64,000 bases of DNA, taken from Lepturacanthus savala. Taxonomy: Eukaryota; Chordata; Actinopteri; Scombriformes; Trichiuridae. Location of the stretch: contig CM060469.1 of NCBI GenBank assembly GCA_030544235.1, positions 7,054,017-7,118,016 on the forward strand, written 5' to 3'. Positions 50,438 to 64,000 of the stretch are shown here, piece after piece. The notes below the pieces were generated by a model. It ran no database searches, was not told the DNA's origin, and was given only the letters and a program-made list of their open reading frames with translations. Position numbers and translations under genes: made by a program. Each line of letters begins with the position of its first letter. Positions within the stretch are counted from its first letter, which is position 1.

Positions 50438-51710
50438 ACAATTCTCAGAGGGCACCGTCGCCTAGGTAACACAATATTGAAGTGACCCTGGAGACGCTGC
50501 AAACCCTCCAAACACTCTTCTCTATGAAATATTGAAGTTTCATTAGCAAAGAAAAAACATTAAATATCGATATTATTTTTTTTCAGTCTTGTAAATTGTG
50601 TCATTATATTTTATTGTTTTATTTAGTCGGGTAGTCTATTGAGATTAATTTCTTTAATTTATTCCCAAACAGTACATAAAACAAATACTATACAACAAAC
50701 AAGACATACAGTTACAAGAGTAAAACATGAAAAAAATGTAATGCAAAACAGAATTTTGAGTTTCCACTTCATTCCATATTTAAATGGTGCATAGTACCTG
50801 AAACAGCTCTACCAACAATAGATGGCTATTTCTTCCTAACTATAAATAAATATAAGATACTGTATGAGCATCCCTGCTGTTCAAAGAAAGGTAATAATTA
50901 ATAAAATATATACATGACAGATGACACATTTATTACACTATTATGTTGTTTTGATCTTTTTCTTCTTCATTGTTCACAGACTATGTATAGTGATCTATAA
51001 GTCTCCTAAATGAATCATAATGCTATGCACTTTTTAATAAACATATTGATAATTTGATAATTTACAAGTATTTCCCTAATCCTATACAATAGGTCTCCAT
51101 GATAGAAGGGGAATTTATTAATAAAGACTGTAGCTTCCTCCACCACAAGAGGGTATCAGATTTTCCCTTCACCTCCCTGATGAAAAATGAATGAATTGAC
51201 ACTTACTCATTCACAGTTGACAGTGTGGATATAAACTTTGATGTATTATTAGTGTTTTCTTTGTATTTTTAAAGGGTATTTGTAGTAAGTGATATTTTCC
51301 TCCACTTATTGACCAAAATATGAATCCAATTCTGTTACATGGTAGTAGCTTTATTGATTTGTGGAATGAAAAGTACTATATAAATACAATATATTTCATT
51401 AGATGTGGATAGAGGGTACTTTCCAATCATTTACAACTATGTTGTTTACAATGCTGCTTTCAGGTTAGTAATGGAGTCAATGTTTTAAAGAAGATTAGCT
51501 GCAGTGATGTGGATTTCACCGTCTAATTAATCGACCGGTTTACGTGGTTCAATATAAAATGATATAAACTTCAACAACACGTAGGATACAGCGGAATAAA
51601 ACGTTTTATTTGATAAAAGTGTTAAGCGTCCTTAGAAAAAACGTCGTTGATTAAGCTACAACAGAAACCTGCAGCGTAGAAACGTAGCTCCGCCTCCTCC
51701 TTGCGTCAAG

Positions 51711-51718
51711 TGACGTCA
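51711..51718 (+). promoter_or_regulatory. CRE (TGACGTCA) in nrde2 promoter
   Basis: Perfect palindromic CRE 50 bases before the nrde2 ATG, within a CpG-containing TATA-less stretch. CREB/ATF factors bind this motif; use here is inferred. Confidence 0.5.
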
Positions 51719-51767
51719 TGTTCCCGCGACTGTTTACGTTCGACAGACCTGCCGATAAAACCTCAAC

Positions 51768-54700
51768 ATGGCACTGTTTCCAGCTTTCGCAGATGTGTCA
51801 AACGACAGTAAAGTAGAAGATTCGTCCAAAGGTGATTACTTGTTCATTTAATAATATTTTAATGGATGACGATTTCACGTCAGGACTCTTCTTAAACCTC
51901 GAACTACGTTAAACTGACGTGATTTAACGTAACATTAGCTTACTTATTTACAAATTAATTTGTTCCACGGTTTCTTCAGAAAGTGTTTATACCGCCTGTT
52001 TGTTTGCTGTTACGTTAAACAGTTCAGCCTGAGCTCTATAGTTGAGAAATAGTAAAGTATAGACTGGTAGACTGTCGTGGTTATTCAACTCCATGTAGAC
52101 ATGATGCTAATATTATCCAATTATCCGAACTCTGAGTTAACCCAGTTTGGTTTCTGCATACCCAGAGTCTGCTGGATTTTATTATTATTATATTCTTACG
52201 TAATGGGATACAATAGAGTGTATATATTGCATTTCCAGGATATGACTGTGATACTCAATTGCATGTAAAACACACTCAGTGAGTGAAAATCATCATTATC
52301 TCTCACTCCTCCTGGAAAGAGAGACATACTTTATTGGCCTTAACTTTAACTCCTGTTAAAATACAGAATAAAATACAGTGCGTACTTGGGGAGTAACACT
52401 CTTATTTGTATGCTCTCTCCTTCTAGAATTAGACTGGCTGAACAATAAGAGTTTTCAGACCACAGATGCCCTTTCTCTTCACAGTCGTTTTTTAGAGAAG
52501 ACCAACAAGGACTCAAGGTATAAATCTTTGTTTGTTTGTACAATATAGGACATTCTTCTTTGCACATAAGTATGTAATTTAAATTCCTTCTTTATTATTA
52601 TTCTTTGTTAACGTTATTCCATGAGAAATCCATTTTCATAGTTTGAGACATGCTCTTAGTCATGATGATTGTTGTTTTGTATGTATTTTTATATATTATC
52701 TTATTATAATTTTGTTTTACATCCGTTTGTTTCATCTCGTTATGATATAACATCTTGTAATAAGGACTCAAGATAATATGTTGAATCTCAGGAAAATGTT
52801 TTTTTGAGGCAGGTGAATAGTTTGAACATGTTCTTTGTGTTTCTGACTCCCATTAACATTGAGTTTACTTTCACAATCCTCAGTGTAGACAGAAATGAGG
52901 ATGAAAGCAATGTGCCACCCAAAAAGAAGAAAAAGAAGAGTGAAAAGCATAGAAAAAAGAAGAAACACAAAAAGAAGAGTGGGAGATATTCAGATTGCAG
53001 CGGATCTGACTCTGACATCGTCTACCCCAGCGACCTCAAGAAGGAAGAAGAGGCAGAGAGGTATACACAATTAACTAGTTTACGGAACTCTTTAAATACT
53101 TGAATGAATCTTAACTTCACAAAAATGTCATCTGTGCACTGCTCAGGCCACAAGTTGCTCCGTTAGCAAGTCGTTTCTGCTGGTTGGATGACTTCCATTC
53201 AACCACAGAGCTGCCATTCTGTGTGGACAGTAAACCAGATGCAGCCAACTGGACGTACAAGTCCCTGTACAGAGGAAACATAGCAAGGTAACACACGTTC
53301 ATTCATACTTACACACACAAACACTATATGTGTGAGCAGTGCTGTGACATCTTTCTCCTTGAACCACCTCCTTATTAGTAGAGAAGTTCTAAAACATTTT
53401 AATGCAGGTCCTGTCAAAAATGTCTGCTTTGGTGTGAACGTATCTTAGGGTTAGGGTTACTATAGAAATAAATTCATTCAAAGAGACAAGTCAGATTACT
53501 ACTTTGTTTCAGAGATATACAACACACTAAATCCCATTACTTTGCTTCTTCTGTTCTAATTATAATAAAGTGTGTAACTGTATCAAATCTAGAAATTCAA
53601 TTGCTTTATCCACACCAAGAATTTAGTAAATTATGGACATTTTTTGAAAGAACAACTGAATGTGCTATTTACAGTTGTATTGGGACACAATGAGAAGTTT
53701 TATAACTTAGACAAATGTTTCTGATCAACAGTATTGTAAATATTGTAGTGAGTTATGGGCTCTGTGATCTGTTATCTGTGAAACAAGATTGATCTAACTT
53801 GTCTATGTGGATGAATTTATTCCTATGGCCCTATGGTACTTTCACACCAAAGCAGACATTTCTGTCAGAACGTGCAGTAAAAATCCATTTTTTTGTCACC
53901 TCCTCTACTATATACACTTTATTACCCAATATCAGATCAAATATATCACTGACTGTTGAGCAGGGGAAAGACTGTCTTTCACTACCTATACACTGAAAGC
54001 TGCTTTACTATATCTGCAAATCGTACATTTTCCTATATCGAAGTATCGCGGGTAATGATTTTAAAGGTATTTGAGAAACTCTGTGTGTTGCAGGTATAAG
54101 AGAAAAGGTCGGTCATCGTTGGGTCTGGATCTACGCAGACAGGAAATCAGCTGGGAGGAGTCCGAGTCAAACAAGAAACAGAAGGGCGGGGACAAGAAGA
54201 AAGCAGCAGACAGATACTTCTCTACAGTCAGTCGCCAGCTGCTCAGGTCCCAGCAGCCTGTTCCTACGTTACCAACCATTCCTGAAGGCAGTGATGTCAT
54301 CAGCCCCGCCCCCTTCCTCCCTGTGGGTGATGATGAGAACAAAGGAGGAGAGACAGGTAACACACCTGGTGAACTAACCCGTGTTTAGTCTTTATCTTTC
54401 TGGAGTTAATTAATACTAATTTGAGGCAGAACATACTTGCATTTAAAACAACTGATTTTTAAGTTAAAGCTGACTTTATTAGTACCAGCAGGTAGAATTG
54501 TTCCACAATAATGAAAGAGGGCATCTCAAACATTTCACAAATAAATGGACAAATGACAAAAATAACAAATAACAAAAAATAACAGAACAACATGATGCAA
54601 TCAATATATAAATAAATAAATCCAAAATGCCAATATAAGAACATGGTACATACTACTGCTAATTGTAGCAGGGAAAACGGGATTAAACCTTTACATTTTT

Positions 54701-57700
54701 ATCATGTCATTTGGTTTTATTACACAAAGAAAAGCTCACCTGATTTAAAATAATGGCATTAAGTGTGGAATAAGTTCTCATCTTGCAAATACTTATCACC
54801 ACAATATAAAATGGTGAAGACAGTTTTCAGATTTGAGCGCACGTCTTCATGTCAGACGTCCCTGGCTGTCCTCACATCCACCTTCATACCTTTAATGTGT
54901 GGATCCAGGTGTCAGAGTGCAGACCTCGGCAGTGAATCCCCTCGGTGTGTACGACTCCTCCACGTCCCTGTGGCTGCAGGGGAAAGGACAGACGGACCAG
55001 ACGGAGCATCAGAGGCAGGACAGTCAGACGGGGCAGGGCATTAACCCTCTGGCCGGGAGGACTGAGGAGTTTAACCGGCGGCTCAGAGAGCAGCCAGCGG
55101 ACACGAAGCTATGGATCAAATTTATTCAATACCAGGTAGGAGACTTTTGCCTGGTTGGCTGGTTTTATTCTGTGTTTTTCTCTGTCTTTCAATATTTTCC
55201 TCTACCCTGTCTGTGTGTCTGTTTCAAGCCTAAAACCTTTCATGTCTACTGAAGATGAAGAAAAAGAGTATTCCTATTCAACTCCAAAGGAAACTGCTGG
55301 GCCAAGCAAGAGATAACACACCAAAACGTAGAAAGTCCTTCAACCCTCACATTATCTGCAACAAGCGACCCCGAAGACAATAAAGTAAAAGATTGATTAT
55401 GAAATTTAAATAGCAACCAGATCGTTGTAAAAGCTGTAGACCATGTGTCAAACCTGAGGCCCGCGGCCCCTCGAGAGGTCGCACAGAAATACGTTACTTT
55501 CTTGTTCTTTCACTGCAGTATGTTTAATATTCAGCATAGTGACGCAAAACCATATTCCAATCTTTGAAAAATCCATAAAATAAATTAATAAAATTGTTAA
55601 CAGTGGATATCAGCGTATTCTTGTATGAGTCTTTAGATATCTGTGGTGATCTTCCATGTTTTTCTGCATAACTTTTAATAATTAGATGCTAATTAATGCC
55701 ATATTTATTAAAGGCATATTTTCCAAATGTTAGTAAAAAATAATTACATATTAGTTATCATTATTCAGACACTATTATGAATGGATAGACAATTATATCA
55801 TATAAAAACAAGTAAATTTATTTATATAATCTCTACAACCGGCCCTTTGAGGGAAACCACTGTGCTGATGTGGCCTGGGGATAAATTGATCCTGATGCTC
55901 CTGCTGCAGACTGTCTGACAAGCTGGTTGTTGAATCACAAGCATGATTTTAGGGTCTATATATTGCAACTAAAAGCATATATAGTCATTTCAGCCTGTAG
56001 TCATCAGCAAATCAATAATTCATCCGAAAACCTTTCCTTTTATTGCTTTTCAGCGATCATTCCTCAGGTTATTCCTATGCAGCATCACTTCAAACGTTTC
56101 TCGTGTCCTCTCCTGCCTCTTTAGGATGAGCTCACTGCAGCAGCGTTTGGCGGCGAGGAGGAGCAGCAGCAGGGCACGGATCCAGCTGAACGCCGTAAGT
56201 CTTCCTACCGAGCTGTCCTGGAGAAAAAGCTGAGCATCGCAGAGCGCGCCGTGGCCGCCAATCACAGCTGCATCGCTCTGCAGCTGGAGAGGCTCCGCAT
56301 CTGCCAAGAGCTCTGGGAGCCGTCAGCCCTGGCTAAAGAATGGAAGAAACTGGTTAGTCTGACAGAGATCAAGTGTTTATTACAACTCGCACGTCTGTTC
56401 TCAAACCATCAGTTCATCCGAAACCGCTTACCTCCTGGGAAATAACTGCAGTAGAAGAAGAACTTTTCGCTTTTTTCCCCTAAAACTTTATTAAATAATA
56501 CGAGAAGTAAGAATCTCCACTTTGCATTCCTACTTGTGCAAGGCAAAAAGGAAGAATAAACATGGAGACTATCGTCTCACTAAATAAATGGATATAAATA
56601 AATAAATAATATTATTACAGGCAATGGGACAGTCCTTCTCACCATATCCTTCACATTTCAAACACATGAAAATGATGCTTAAAGACACATTACCATGTTA
56701 TTTGAAACACTTTTCATTCAGTGAAGCATTCAAAATTGTTATTTTTATAAACAAGGTATAGCAAAAATTTTGTATTGGTCCATATTTTTCAGCTAAGAGT
56801 ATTAGAGAGGAATAAAAGATGTTATTGAAGATTTTTTCCATTTTCATGCATTTATATAATATCTTCCTATAATCATGATAATATTGATCATATCAGATAT
56901 TTCTTTAGCCATGTCCTTCTTGTATTTAGGCTTTGATTCTTATCAATAGGTGTGATATTCTCTATTATAGAGCTTATAGACCAGTTATGCAAGTTCTGCT
57001 AAAATTGGACTGTGACTCTATAACTTCTTCTGGTGGAGCTGTAGTTCCTCCTTTGAACTGATTTGGATTCAGATGCAGTCTTTCTAAATTTTACCTGTTG
57101 TATTGCAGGTGTTCCTTCACCCAAACAGCCCACCTTTGTGGAGGGAATATCTGCTGTTCACTCAGAGCTACTTCAGCAACTTCACTGTGGCAAAAGTCAA
57201 CTCTGCCTACGGGAAATGTCTAAGTACGCTCAGCGCCGTGCAGGACGGCAGCATGGTCTCCCACCCGGCCCCGCCGGGGATGGAAGAGGATATGTTGGGT
57301 AACAGGAATTATATTTTTATTTATCCAGATGTAGTGGCCCCAGGTTTATTACCACGAACTCGATAACTTAATGTGATGCATCATTTGTTGTTCCGTCCAG
57401 ATATCTTCACCCAGCAGTGTCACTTCCTGCGTCAGAGCGGTCACTCAGAGAAGGCGATTTCTCTGTTTCAGGCCATGATGGACTTTACTTTCTACAAACC
57501 GGAAAGTGTACGAGAGATGTCCACCAAGCAGCAGGTACACACACAATGTGAAATTGTAAACCTAAATCCTATGTGCATGACTAATCTGAACTCTTCACTT
57601 TTCCTGCATGCTCACAATGCTAAGAAATGTGGAATATATACAACCACAAGGGTTATGTACTTAACCCTGGTATCAAAATAAATCTACAACATCAGAGAAA

Positions 57701-58507
57701 TGTAGGAATAAAACTATGTTGTTGTGACAGAGCAAAATTAGCTAGAATATTTTTAAAAAATCAAAATTGTGTTTTGCTACAGATAAAAAACTTTATTTAA
57801 AACTTAAAATAAGACCAAACTGACCCAAATCAGGTAAAAAACTAAAAATAAGTTAAATTATCTGCAATACAAAATTCAATGATTAATAAGATAGAGTACA
57901 AAGATCAATTATTTGTCCATAAAATCATAGAAATCAAACTGAGGATCATTACAGAACATGAAGAATATATTCAATAAGATGTTTAAAAAGGAGATTTTGC
58001 AGGACAGATCATAGTATATTAAACTATTTTCTTATAGTGTTGATGATGTGGATATTGATGATATATTGATGCTGTAAGAGTAAGAGTATCATTTTACTAC
58101 AGATAAAAATACTTAATTTAGTGTTGTAGCTGAGGTTTTCTCATGTGATACATGAATAACACTCAATGCTGTCCCTGTAGCAGAGGGGTACGGGACCAAA
58201 TTATAAACTATCTCTGGCTCAAATTTCATATCAAACACACCCTGTGGAGGTTTTGATGCTACGAGGCAATGTTTTTATGAGCGGATGCTAGTTTTCTTAG
58301 TATTATGCAAGTGCAGGAGGACGCGCATGGATGTAGGCGACTCATACACACAAATACATTCCTGCAGATGGTTTCATGCAGGGAGAAGAAGGCTGGGAGC
58401 AAGTAAACATGGATACAAACAACGATAAAATAATAAAAAAATGCTTTGTAAATGTTTCATGAGGAAGGAAATGATGCATTCATTATGTCCGTAAGGTTAC
58501 ACACGGT

Positions 58508-58538
<31 letters not shown>

Positions 58539-61500
58539 ACAGGTTGAGTTCTTCGAGCCGTTTTGGGACAGCGGGGAGGCGAGAGTTGGGGAGTTGGGGG
58601 CCCGAGGTTGGAAAGCCTGGATGCTCCAACAAGAGCGTGGAGGGTGGCTACAGCCCAGTGCAGGTAAAATACACAGACACAAACGGAAGTCGTTAATTAA
58701 AATCAGACAGCCTTTACTGCAAATTCATCTTGGTGAAAATAAATCACAAATCGGTTTCTGTGCTGGATTCAACAACTAGAAACTGTGTCTCTTTGTGTGG
58801 CCACAGAGGAAGAGGAGGAGGAGGAGGAAGACGAAGAGGAGGTGAAGGATCGCAGCCAGCCCAGATGGACAGTCTGGCTGGACGTGGAGTCGTCTCGTGA
58901 AGCAGCTCATTGGTTGCCCTGGAGACCCGACAAAGCCAAGGGCCAATCAGAAGAGGACTGTGACGACCCGGACAGACAAGTACCGACACCTGGACAAAGT
59001 TATCTAAAGATACGAATTCTTTGTTTGGAACTAATTTAACTAATTCCACTTTGTTTTTCTGTCCCCTCTATCTCTATATCTTAGGTGTTGTTCGACGACA
59101 TCGGCCCATCCCTAATTAATCTGTCCTCACCAGAGCTCCAGCTGCGGCTTCTTCTCAATTTCTTATCCTTCCTGGGGCTTCCTGTGGACTCAGCTGCCCT
59201 CTGTCAGCTCGGCCTGCTGCTGGAGAACCTTTCACTTCTCACTCAGGGTAAAATTGGACATAGTCACAGTTAGGGTCGCAAAGGGGCAGAAAATTTCCAA
59301 ATTATAAAACCGGACTTCAGATATGGCTGCTTGGTGGACTGATCTCAAAATGCAGCATCACTCCGGCCACCGGCTTACTGAAGAAAGTAGTCCTGAGTAT
59401 TTGCTTCACATGTTGTAATGTTACAAAAACCAAAAAAATAACCATCTCCAACTATATTCAAGTTCCCTGTTAAGGATCAACCTTAAATTTTGGGTTTATT
59501 CCTATTAATTCCCACAGAAACTTACCGTCTCTGAATATTCCTGGAATTCTTCAACCCTAGTCACAATAATAAAAGTATTGCTCCATAAAATCTTAACAAT
59601 TTAAAACCTATAACTGAGTTGACACGTGTTTCCCCCCAGGTATTGATCTCCAACGTCCCCTGACCTCCCACGACCCTCCTGGATCTGGGGTCAACTCTGT
59701 TGGTGACATGACGACTCTTCAGGGAGAGAGGAAGCAGGCGGGCCTCGGGAAACCCGGCGAGACGTTTGTCACCAACGTGCTCAGTATGGTGCAGCCTGTC
59801 CTTCCTGCCCACCACCGAGCTGTCCTATCACTCAGCTGGATGCAGTACGAGAAACTCAAGGTCGGATAAGATCTTTATTGAAAACCGAACTTGATTTCAG
59901 GTATGAACTTTTCGCTGATTTACTCCTTTTGATGTTTTTGTGTGTTTTAGGTCTTGCGCTGCCTTCGCGGCGGCAACAAAAAGCGTCTCCGCTCTCAGGG
60001 CAAGAGCAGCAAACGCGTGGCCAAACGTCTGCTCAAAGAGCCCGAAAACCGCTCGTCGTCGGTGCTGTGGCGGGAGTACGCCCACCTGGAGTGGTTGCTG
60101 GGCAACCTCGACGAGGCTCGCAAAGTGTTCTCCACGGCCACGGCGATAGGCGGGACCAAAGGACTGGGTAGCCCCGCCCTCTGCGAGCTGTGTCTGCTGT
60201 GGGCCCAGCTGGAGGTGGAGGACAGACCCAGCGAGCGAGGAGGGGGACGGACTGACGTCACCTCATCACCGGCTGTGTGTGTCCTAACCAGGCTGGCCGA
60301 GGGAACCTCTTCATCACCCGCCTCATCCTCCCAGTCCATCTCTCCGGTTTCCATCCTGAAAGCTAGGAAGTCATACGAACAGGCTCTGGCTGCCAGCTTG
60401 TCAGCACTGGACCAAGACGTCAAAAACCCTCAGGCCAACAAAAAAGGTTTTTCTACAACGTGTGTGTTTTATCTAGGGCTGACTTGATTTTCGGTTCACC
60501 ACACATAGACCAATCTGTTGGCAAAAACCAAGTGCCACTTTCCACTTTTGAGTGTTTTCCATGAAAAGTCACACCTTTATTTACCACCATGAGTTGTAAA
60601 ATGAATGGAAAATACATTGACATGGTTAGAAATAATGTTTTTGTCCTTCAAACTTTGCTTCCATCAAAGAAAGGTCAGTTTAATAGCTTCTCTAACCAGC
60701 TAAAATAGTTGCAGAAGGGTTTTCTAATCATCCATTAACCTTCTGACACAATGAGCAAACACATTGTTCCATTAGAACACTGGAGTGGTAGTTGCTGGAA
60801 ATTGGCCTCTATACACCTATGTAGATATTGCACCAAAAACCAGACATTTGCAGCTATACCCAATCTGCTAACCAGATCTGTATATGCACCAATACTGGTT
60901 GAGCCAATTAGATTAAATGCATATCAGTGGTTTTGACATATTTCACAGCAGCAACAAAACAAGTCAAAAAGCCGATGGAAAAACTTAAAAGTAGTTTCTT
61001 TAAGTGATACTTGAGACATCATTAAGATTCTTCAAACTGAAGAAATGAACAACTCCCCCCCTGCTTTGAATGTTAACTAGTTGAATCTGATATTCATTTG
61101 ATCTCATCGTTGCAGGTCAAGAGGACGCTGTATCAGAGAGGATGAGTTTGAGAGGCCTGGTGGGCTGCTACGCTCTGTTCCAGTACCTCACGGTGGGCGT
61201 CCACGCAGCTCACACCGTCTACAGCCAGGCGAGAGACAAGATGGAGGAGCTGCACCGCACGCTCGCGTCAGACGGCCAGCTGCACGGTAACGAGCCGGAC
61301 GCCGGTCGCCCTGCAGCTGCTTCCGGTCCTGCCAGCAGGCGCCGCGTTAACAGGCTGGCTTCTGAGTGTGAGACGCTGGCGGTGCAGCAGGCGGCGTTGC
61401 TCAAACACCACAACAGCGTCAGCGTGTTTCCACTGGCAACGCTGAGACACATGCTGACCTCTGCCCTTTCAGCTTGGCCCGGCTGCGCCCCTCTCTGGAC

Positions 61501-63469
61501 CATATACGTACAGGTCTGCTCATAAGACAGATAAAAACTAATTTTTATCATTTCATTTTGTTCTTTAAGCATCACAGATTAAAATCTTCTCCTTCCTTCC
61601 CTTGACTTGACAACCCCCCGTGTGGACTTCGTCATGCGTCTCAGGTGGAGAACCGTTACCATAGCGCAGGCCGGGCACGCCGCTTTTTTCACTCCGTTAC
61701 CAGGGACAACGGCAGTGTTGTGCCGCGCCTCTTTGCCATTGTTGCTGAACAACAAAGGAAGCAGCTGGTGGACGCTGCTCAGAGGTAAGAAGAGGCACCT
61801 GCAGGGTTTTCCCTCATGTACTCGAGTAAAACATGGTGACGAATTACAAAACAGTCAAGAAGTGCCCTGTTTTTACAGCTATATCACCTCATAATAGTTT
61901 TTATGAATAGCAAATTAAAACAACTTGGGTGATTCTTCAAATAAGAGAGTTTTTCTGTCCCTAGTGTAGGTTGTAAAGAAAAAAAAATGATTGTATTTGT
62001 TAAGGTCATGTTGTAGTAGTTATGAAAAAATAGCCGTGTATCAATAATGACATTTTAATACTTTTCAGTGTGTTGAAAATTCAAATGTGCAAGAAATTCA
62101 CTGCAAACCAGACTTTTTAGCATCCCCATCATTACAAAGCAATTAAAAAAACATATAATTACAATCACATAAATTGCAAATTGAACAAAATAAATTATTT
62201 GATTTTGAAAAATGTCTTTTTTAGTCCTTATGAAGAAGATATAAGAGTGAATAATTCTTGAAAATCTACCCTGGGGACAGAGAAACTCCCTTAATTGAAG
62301 AATCACACATTTATTTAAACTAAAATGTTCTTCTGATGGTTACTACAGGTCTTGTTGTTATGAAGATGCCTTGCCCATACTGCCGGAGAATGGCCTTAGC
62401 AACCGTATCCGAGGACTGTTTGAAAGCGCCATAGCAACAGAGATGGGGGCTCACTGTCCTTTACTTTGGAGGATGTACATACACTTTCTGGTGAGATGGC
62501 AAATAACTAACACACATTTACTGCTCTAGTGAGGATATTCCATCACTTTGAACTTTTTTATATTTATTTATTAATTTATATATATAAATTAATATATGAT
62601 ATGTTGATTTAGGCCAAATATCCCTGTCAATTTCCTGTTTAAATGAGCTGAAAAAACATTAGAAATGTTTAAATAATTAGTTTTATTACTTTTTATTAAA
62701 TACTGTTACCCCTGCACACTCTTACTTGCATTTTTTTTATCTTGCACTATTTTCTTATTTTATAGTCTACTTTTATCATTTTAAAATAGGGTTACTCCTG
62801 TAAGCTACTGATATCCTCTGCTAATAGTCTGTTTTATCTATGTTCATGTTAAAATGTGATATATATGTACATATGTGTTTTTTATTAATATAGAGTTAAC
62901 ACCTGGTGGAGTCAAATTTCGATTCTGATTTTTAAAATAGGAAATAAAAATAAAAATGGCCGGAAATGTAATTATTTCACATAGCATTTCCAAGGTTTTA
63001 TGCAGTTCACTCATGGGAAAGTTCCACTTTTATTATCTTCTTTCTCATTTTTTCCCAAATATTGAATAACCATAATGCAGTAAGATCAGCTGACAGACTT
63101 TCTGTACTTAGTGTAAGATACAAATATTGACTGAAAGTCTTATATATGTGTGTTTGTATGTGCAGGTGTCGGATGGGAAGGTGGATAAAGCCACAGGGAT
63201 CTTCTACAAGGCTTTACAGAATGTTCCCTGGTCTAAGGTGACTTAGACTCTTCATTTTTAAATTGTGAAGGAAATAAATTGACTCTATTTATGTGTATGT
63301 ATGCACACAGTAATGAGAATTTGCATTTTTTATGTTTGACCAGGGTTTGTACATGGATGCTGTGCAGCTGTTCCCTGACCATCTACAGGAGTTTGTGGAT
63401 CTGATGACAGAGAAAGAACTACGGCTCCGGCTGCCTTTAGAAGAATTAGATATCCTACTGGAGGACTGA
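51768..63469 (+). CDS. nrde2: NRDE-2 homolog, nuclear RNA surveillance factor
   Basis: Nineteen exons in consistent phase give 1188 residues (human 1164): 51768-51831, 52427-52517, 52884-53060, 53147-53287, 54094-54356, 54909-55135, 56125-56352, 57109-57298, 57401-57534, 58543-58663, 58807-58979, 59085-59247, 59640-59860, 59951-60446, 61116-61513, 61645-61784, 62349-62490, 63166-63237 and 63344-63469. Vertebrate NRDE2 binds the exosome helicase MTR4 in nuclear speckles and restrains it. The start MALFPAF and ELDWL are diagnostic. A Lys-rich basic stretch (exon 3) precedes the MTR4-binding segment (YKSLYRGNIARYKRKG). The rest is helical HAT-like repeats, including CHFLRQSGHSEKAISLFQAM, EFFEPFWDSGEAR and YAHLEWLLGN. 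The end LRLPLEELDILLED is nearly invariant. The donors after exons 13 (GTCGGA) and 14 (GTTTTT) are weak, but the frame requires them. Confidence 0.95.
55440..55880. repeat. hAT-like dispersed repeat relic
   Basis: Begins 'gtgtcaaacctgaggcccgc' and ends near 'accggccctttgaggg', resembling the widespread fish repeat with 'gtgtcaaactcaaggcccg'. A shorter relative is at 13068-13145. Lies in nrde2 intron 6. Ends and target duplication are not resolved. Confidence 0.4.
57588..58172 (+). repeat. Unclassified ~560-bp dispersed repeat, copy 2
   Basis: Matches 34467-35025 along its length in the same orientation, ending 'agctgaggttttctcatgtg'. It begins ~55 bases after nrde2 exon 9. The rest of intron 9 up to the (TG)n is unremarkable. 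Confidence 0.65.
58512..58538 (+). repeat. (TG)n at the nrde2 exon 10 splice acceptor
   Basis: A pure TG run replaces the usual polypyrimidine tract and ends four bases before the exon (TGTACAG|GTTGAG). Confidence 0.95.
60537..60860. mobile_element. Tc1/mariner-type fragment
   Basis: 'tccatgaaaagtcacacctt', 'accatgagttgtaaaatgaa' and the terminal 'agacatttgcagct' match 24531-24860. Lies in nrde2 intron 14, non-coding. Confidence 0.6.
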
Positions 63470-64000
63470 ACACACACACACACACACACACACACATATG
63501 GGCACACACTGCAGTATTAAACAATCAAGTTGCAGTCATCTCATCTTCAGATGGACAATGAGAAATGTTGTGTACATTTTTGAAAATTCTTTATTTTCAC
63601 AGCAAACTTATGAATTTTACTAGTTAAAAATGTCAATAAAACTCTAATTTTCATTTAAGCGATGTAGTTGTGTTTATGTCTAATCTGCTGAGCATAAAAA
63701 CTGAGGTGGAAATCTGTGTTTTAAACAAAATAAAAGTTCATGACATGCTGCTATTAAATGTGATTGATTGCAAAGGACACAACACTTGAGTCAAATCAAA
63801 GGAATTGACATTTCATAAACAAGGGAAAGATTAAAAGCATCAAGTTACAGTTTTAAAACAGTTGGTTAAAAGGGAAAGAAAATTTAAAAAAATATATATA
63901 TATACAATAAAAAGTATAATTAATATAACAATCTATATCAACTATAACAATCTACAAATCTACAATAGTATGTCACACATGCAATTGTGTGTGTGTATAT
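63470..64000. other. nrde2 3' UTR and downstream flank
   Basis: An (AC)n run (about 63470-63494) follows the stop codon directly. AATAAA at 63635-63640 is the likely polyA signal. Beyond it there is only AT-rich DNA with a short (TA)n near 63890-63904; no gene is visible before the window ends. Confidence 0.6.
63635..63640 (+). terminator. PolyA signal AATAAA of nrde2
   Basis: AATAAA 166 bases after the stop codon, in an AT-rich stretch. Confidence 0.65.

Larger units (their letters stand above)
50222..51767. other. Head-to-head promoter region of beta-tubulin and nrde2
   Basis: 1.5 kb between two divergent ATGs. The tubulin end has CCAAT boxes and the nrde2 end a CRE. The middle (50520-51540) is AT-rich with no open frame or recognisable repeat. 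Confidence 0.6.

Overview
The window looks like teleost fish genomic DNA. The genes are split into many short exons with GT-AG introns and carry vertebrate orthology signatures. The introns hold Tc1/mariner, hAT and SINE-like relics typical of fish, and there is an intronless hsp30-class small heat shock gene. The species cannot be named from the sequence. All exon models below were built by hand from reading frame, splice sites and remembered family alignments, and no transcript data were available.

Layout, left to right. (1) 161-7669, plus strand: an SLC7 light-chain amino acid transporter locus with an unusual design. Three tandem ~700-bp exons (161-862, 2239-2937, 3334-4050) each carry their own ATG, encode the N-terminal half of a transporter and end in a phase-0 splice donor. 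Only one set of five downstream exons (4916-7669) encodes the C-terminal half. (2) 8947-12756, minus: adprs (ARH3, ADP-ribosylserine hydrolase), six exons, convergent with the transporter. (3) 15693-41748, plus: zmym4, thirty exons, with about ten MYM zinc fingers and a C-terminal recombinase-derived DUF3504 domain. One frame-preserving exon (29586-30101) encodes a zinc-binding segment that looks like the C-terminal cysteine-rich domain of piggyBac transposases. (4) 44083-44616, plus: intronless hsp30-like small heat shock gene with heat shock elements and a TATA box. (5) 46948-50221, minus: a beta-tubulin (445 residues) whose normally undivided last exon is cut by three extra introns. (6) 51768-63469, plus: nrde2, nineteen exons, head-to-head with the tubulin gene. 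The last ~530 bases are 3' flank.

The genes do not form a pathway. They are ordinary vertebrate neighbours: adprs and zmym4 also lie in the same general region of human chromosome 1p34. The two observations most worth testing are the variable-first-exon transporter locus and the piggyBac-like exon inside zmym4. Lesser ones are the extra tubulin introns, an inverted duplication that includes the zmym4 proximal promoter, and a (TG)n tract at an nrde2 splice acceptor.
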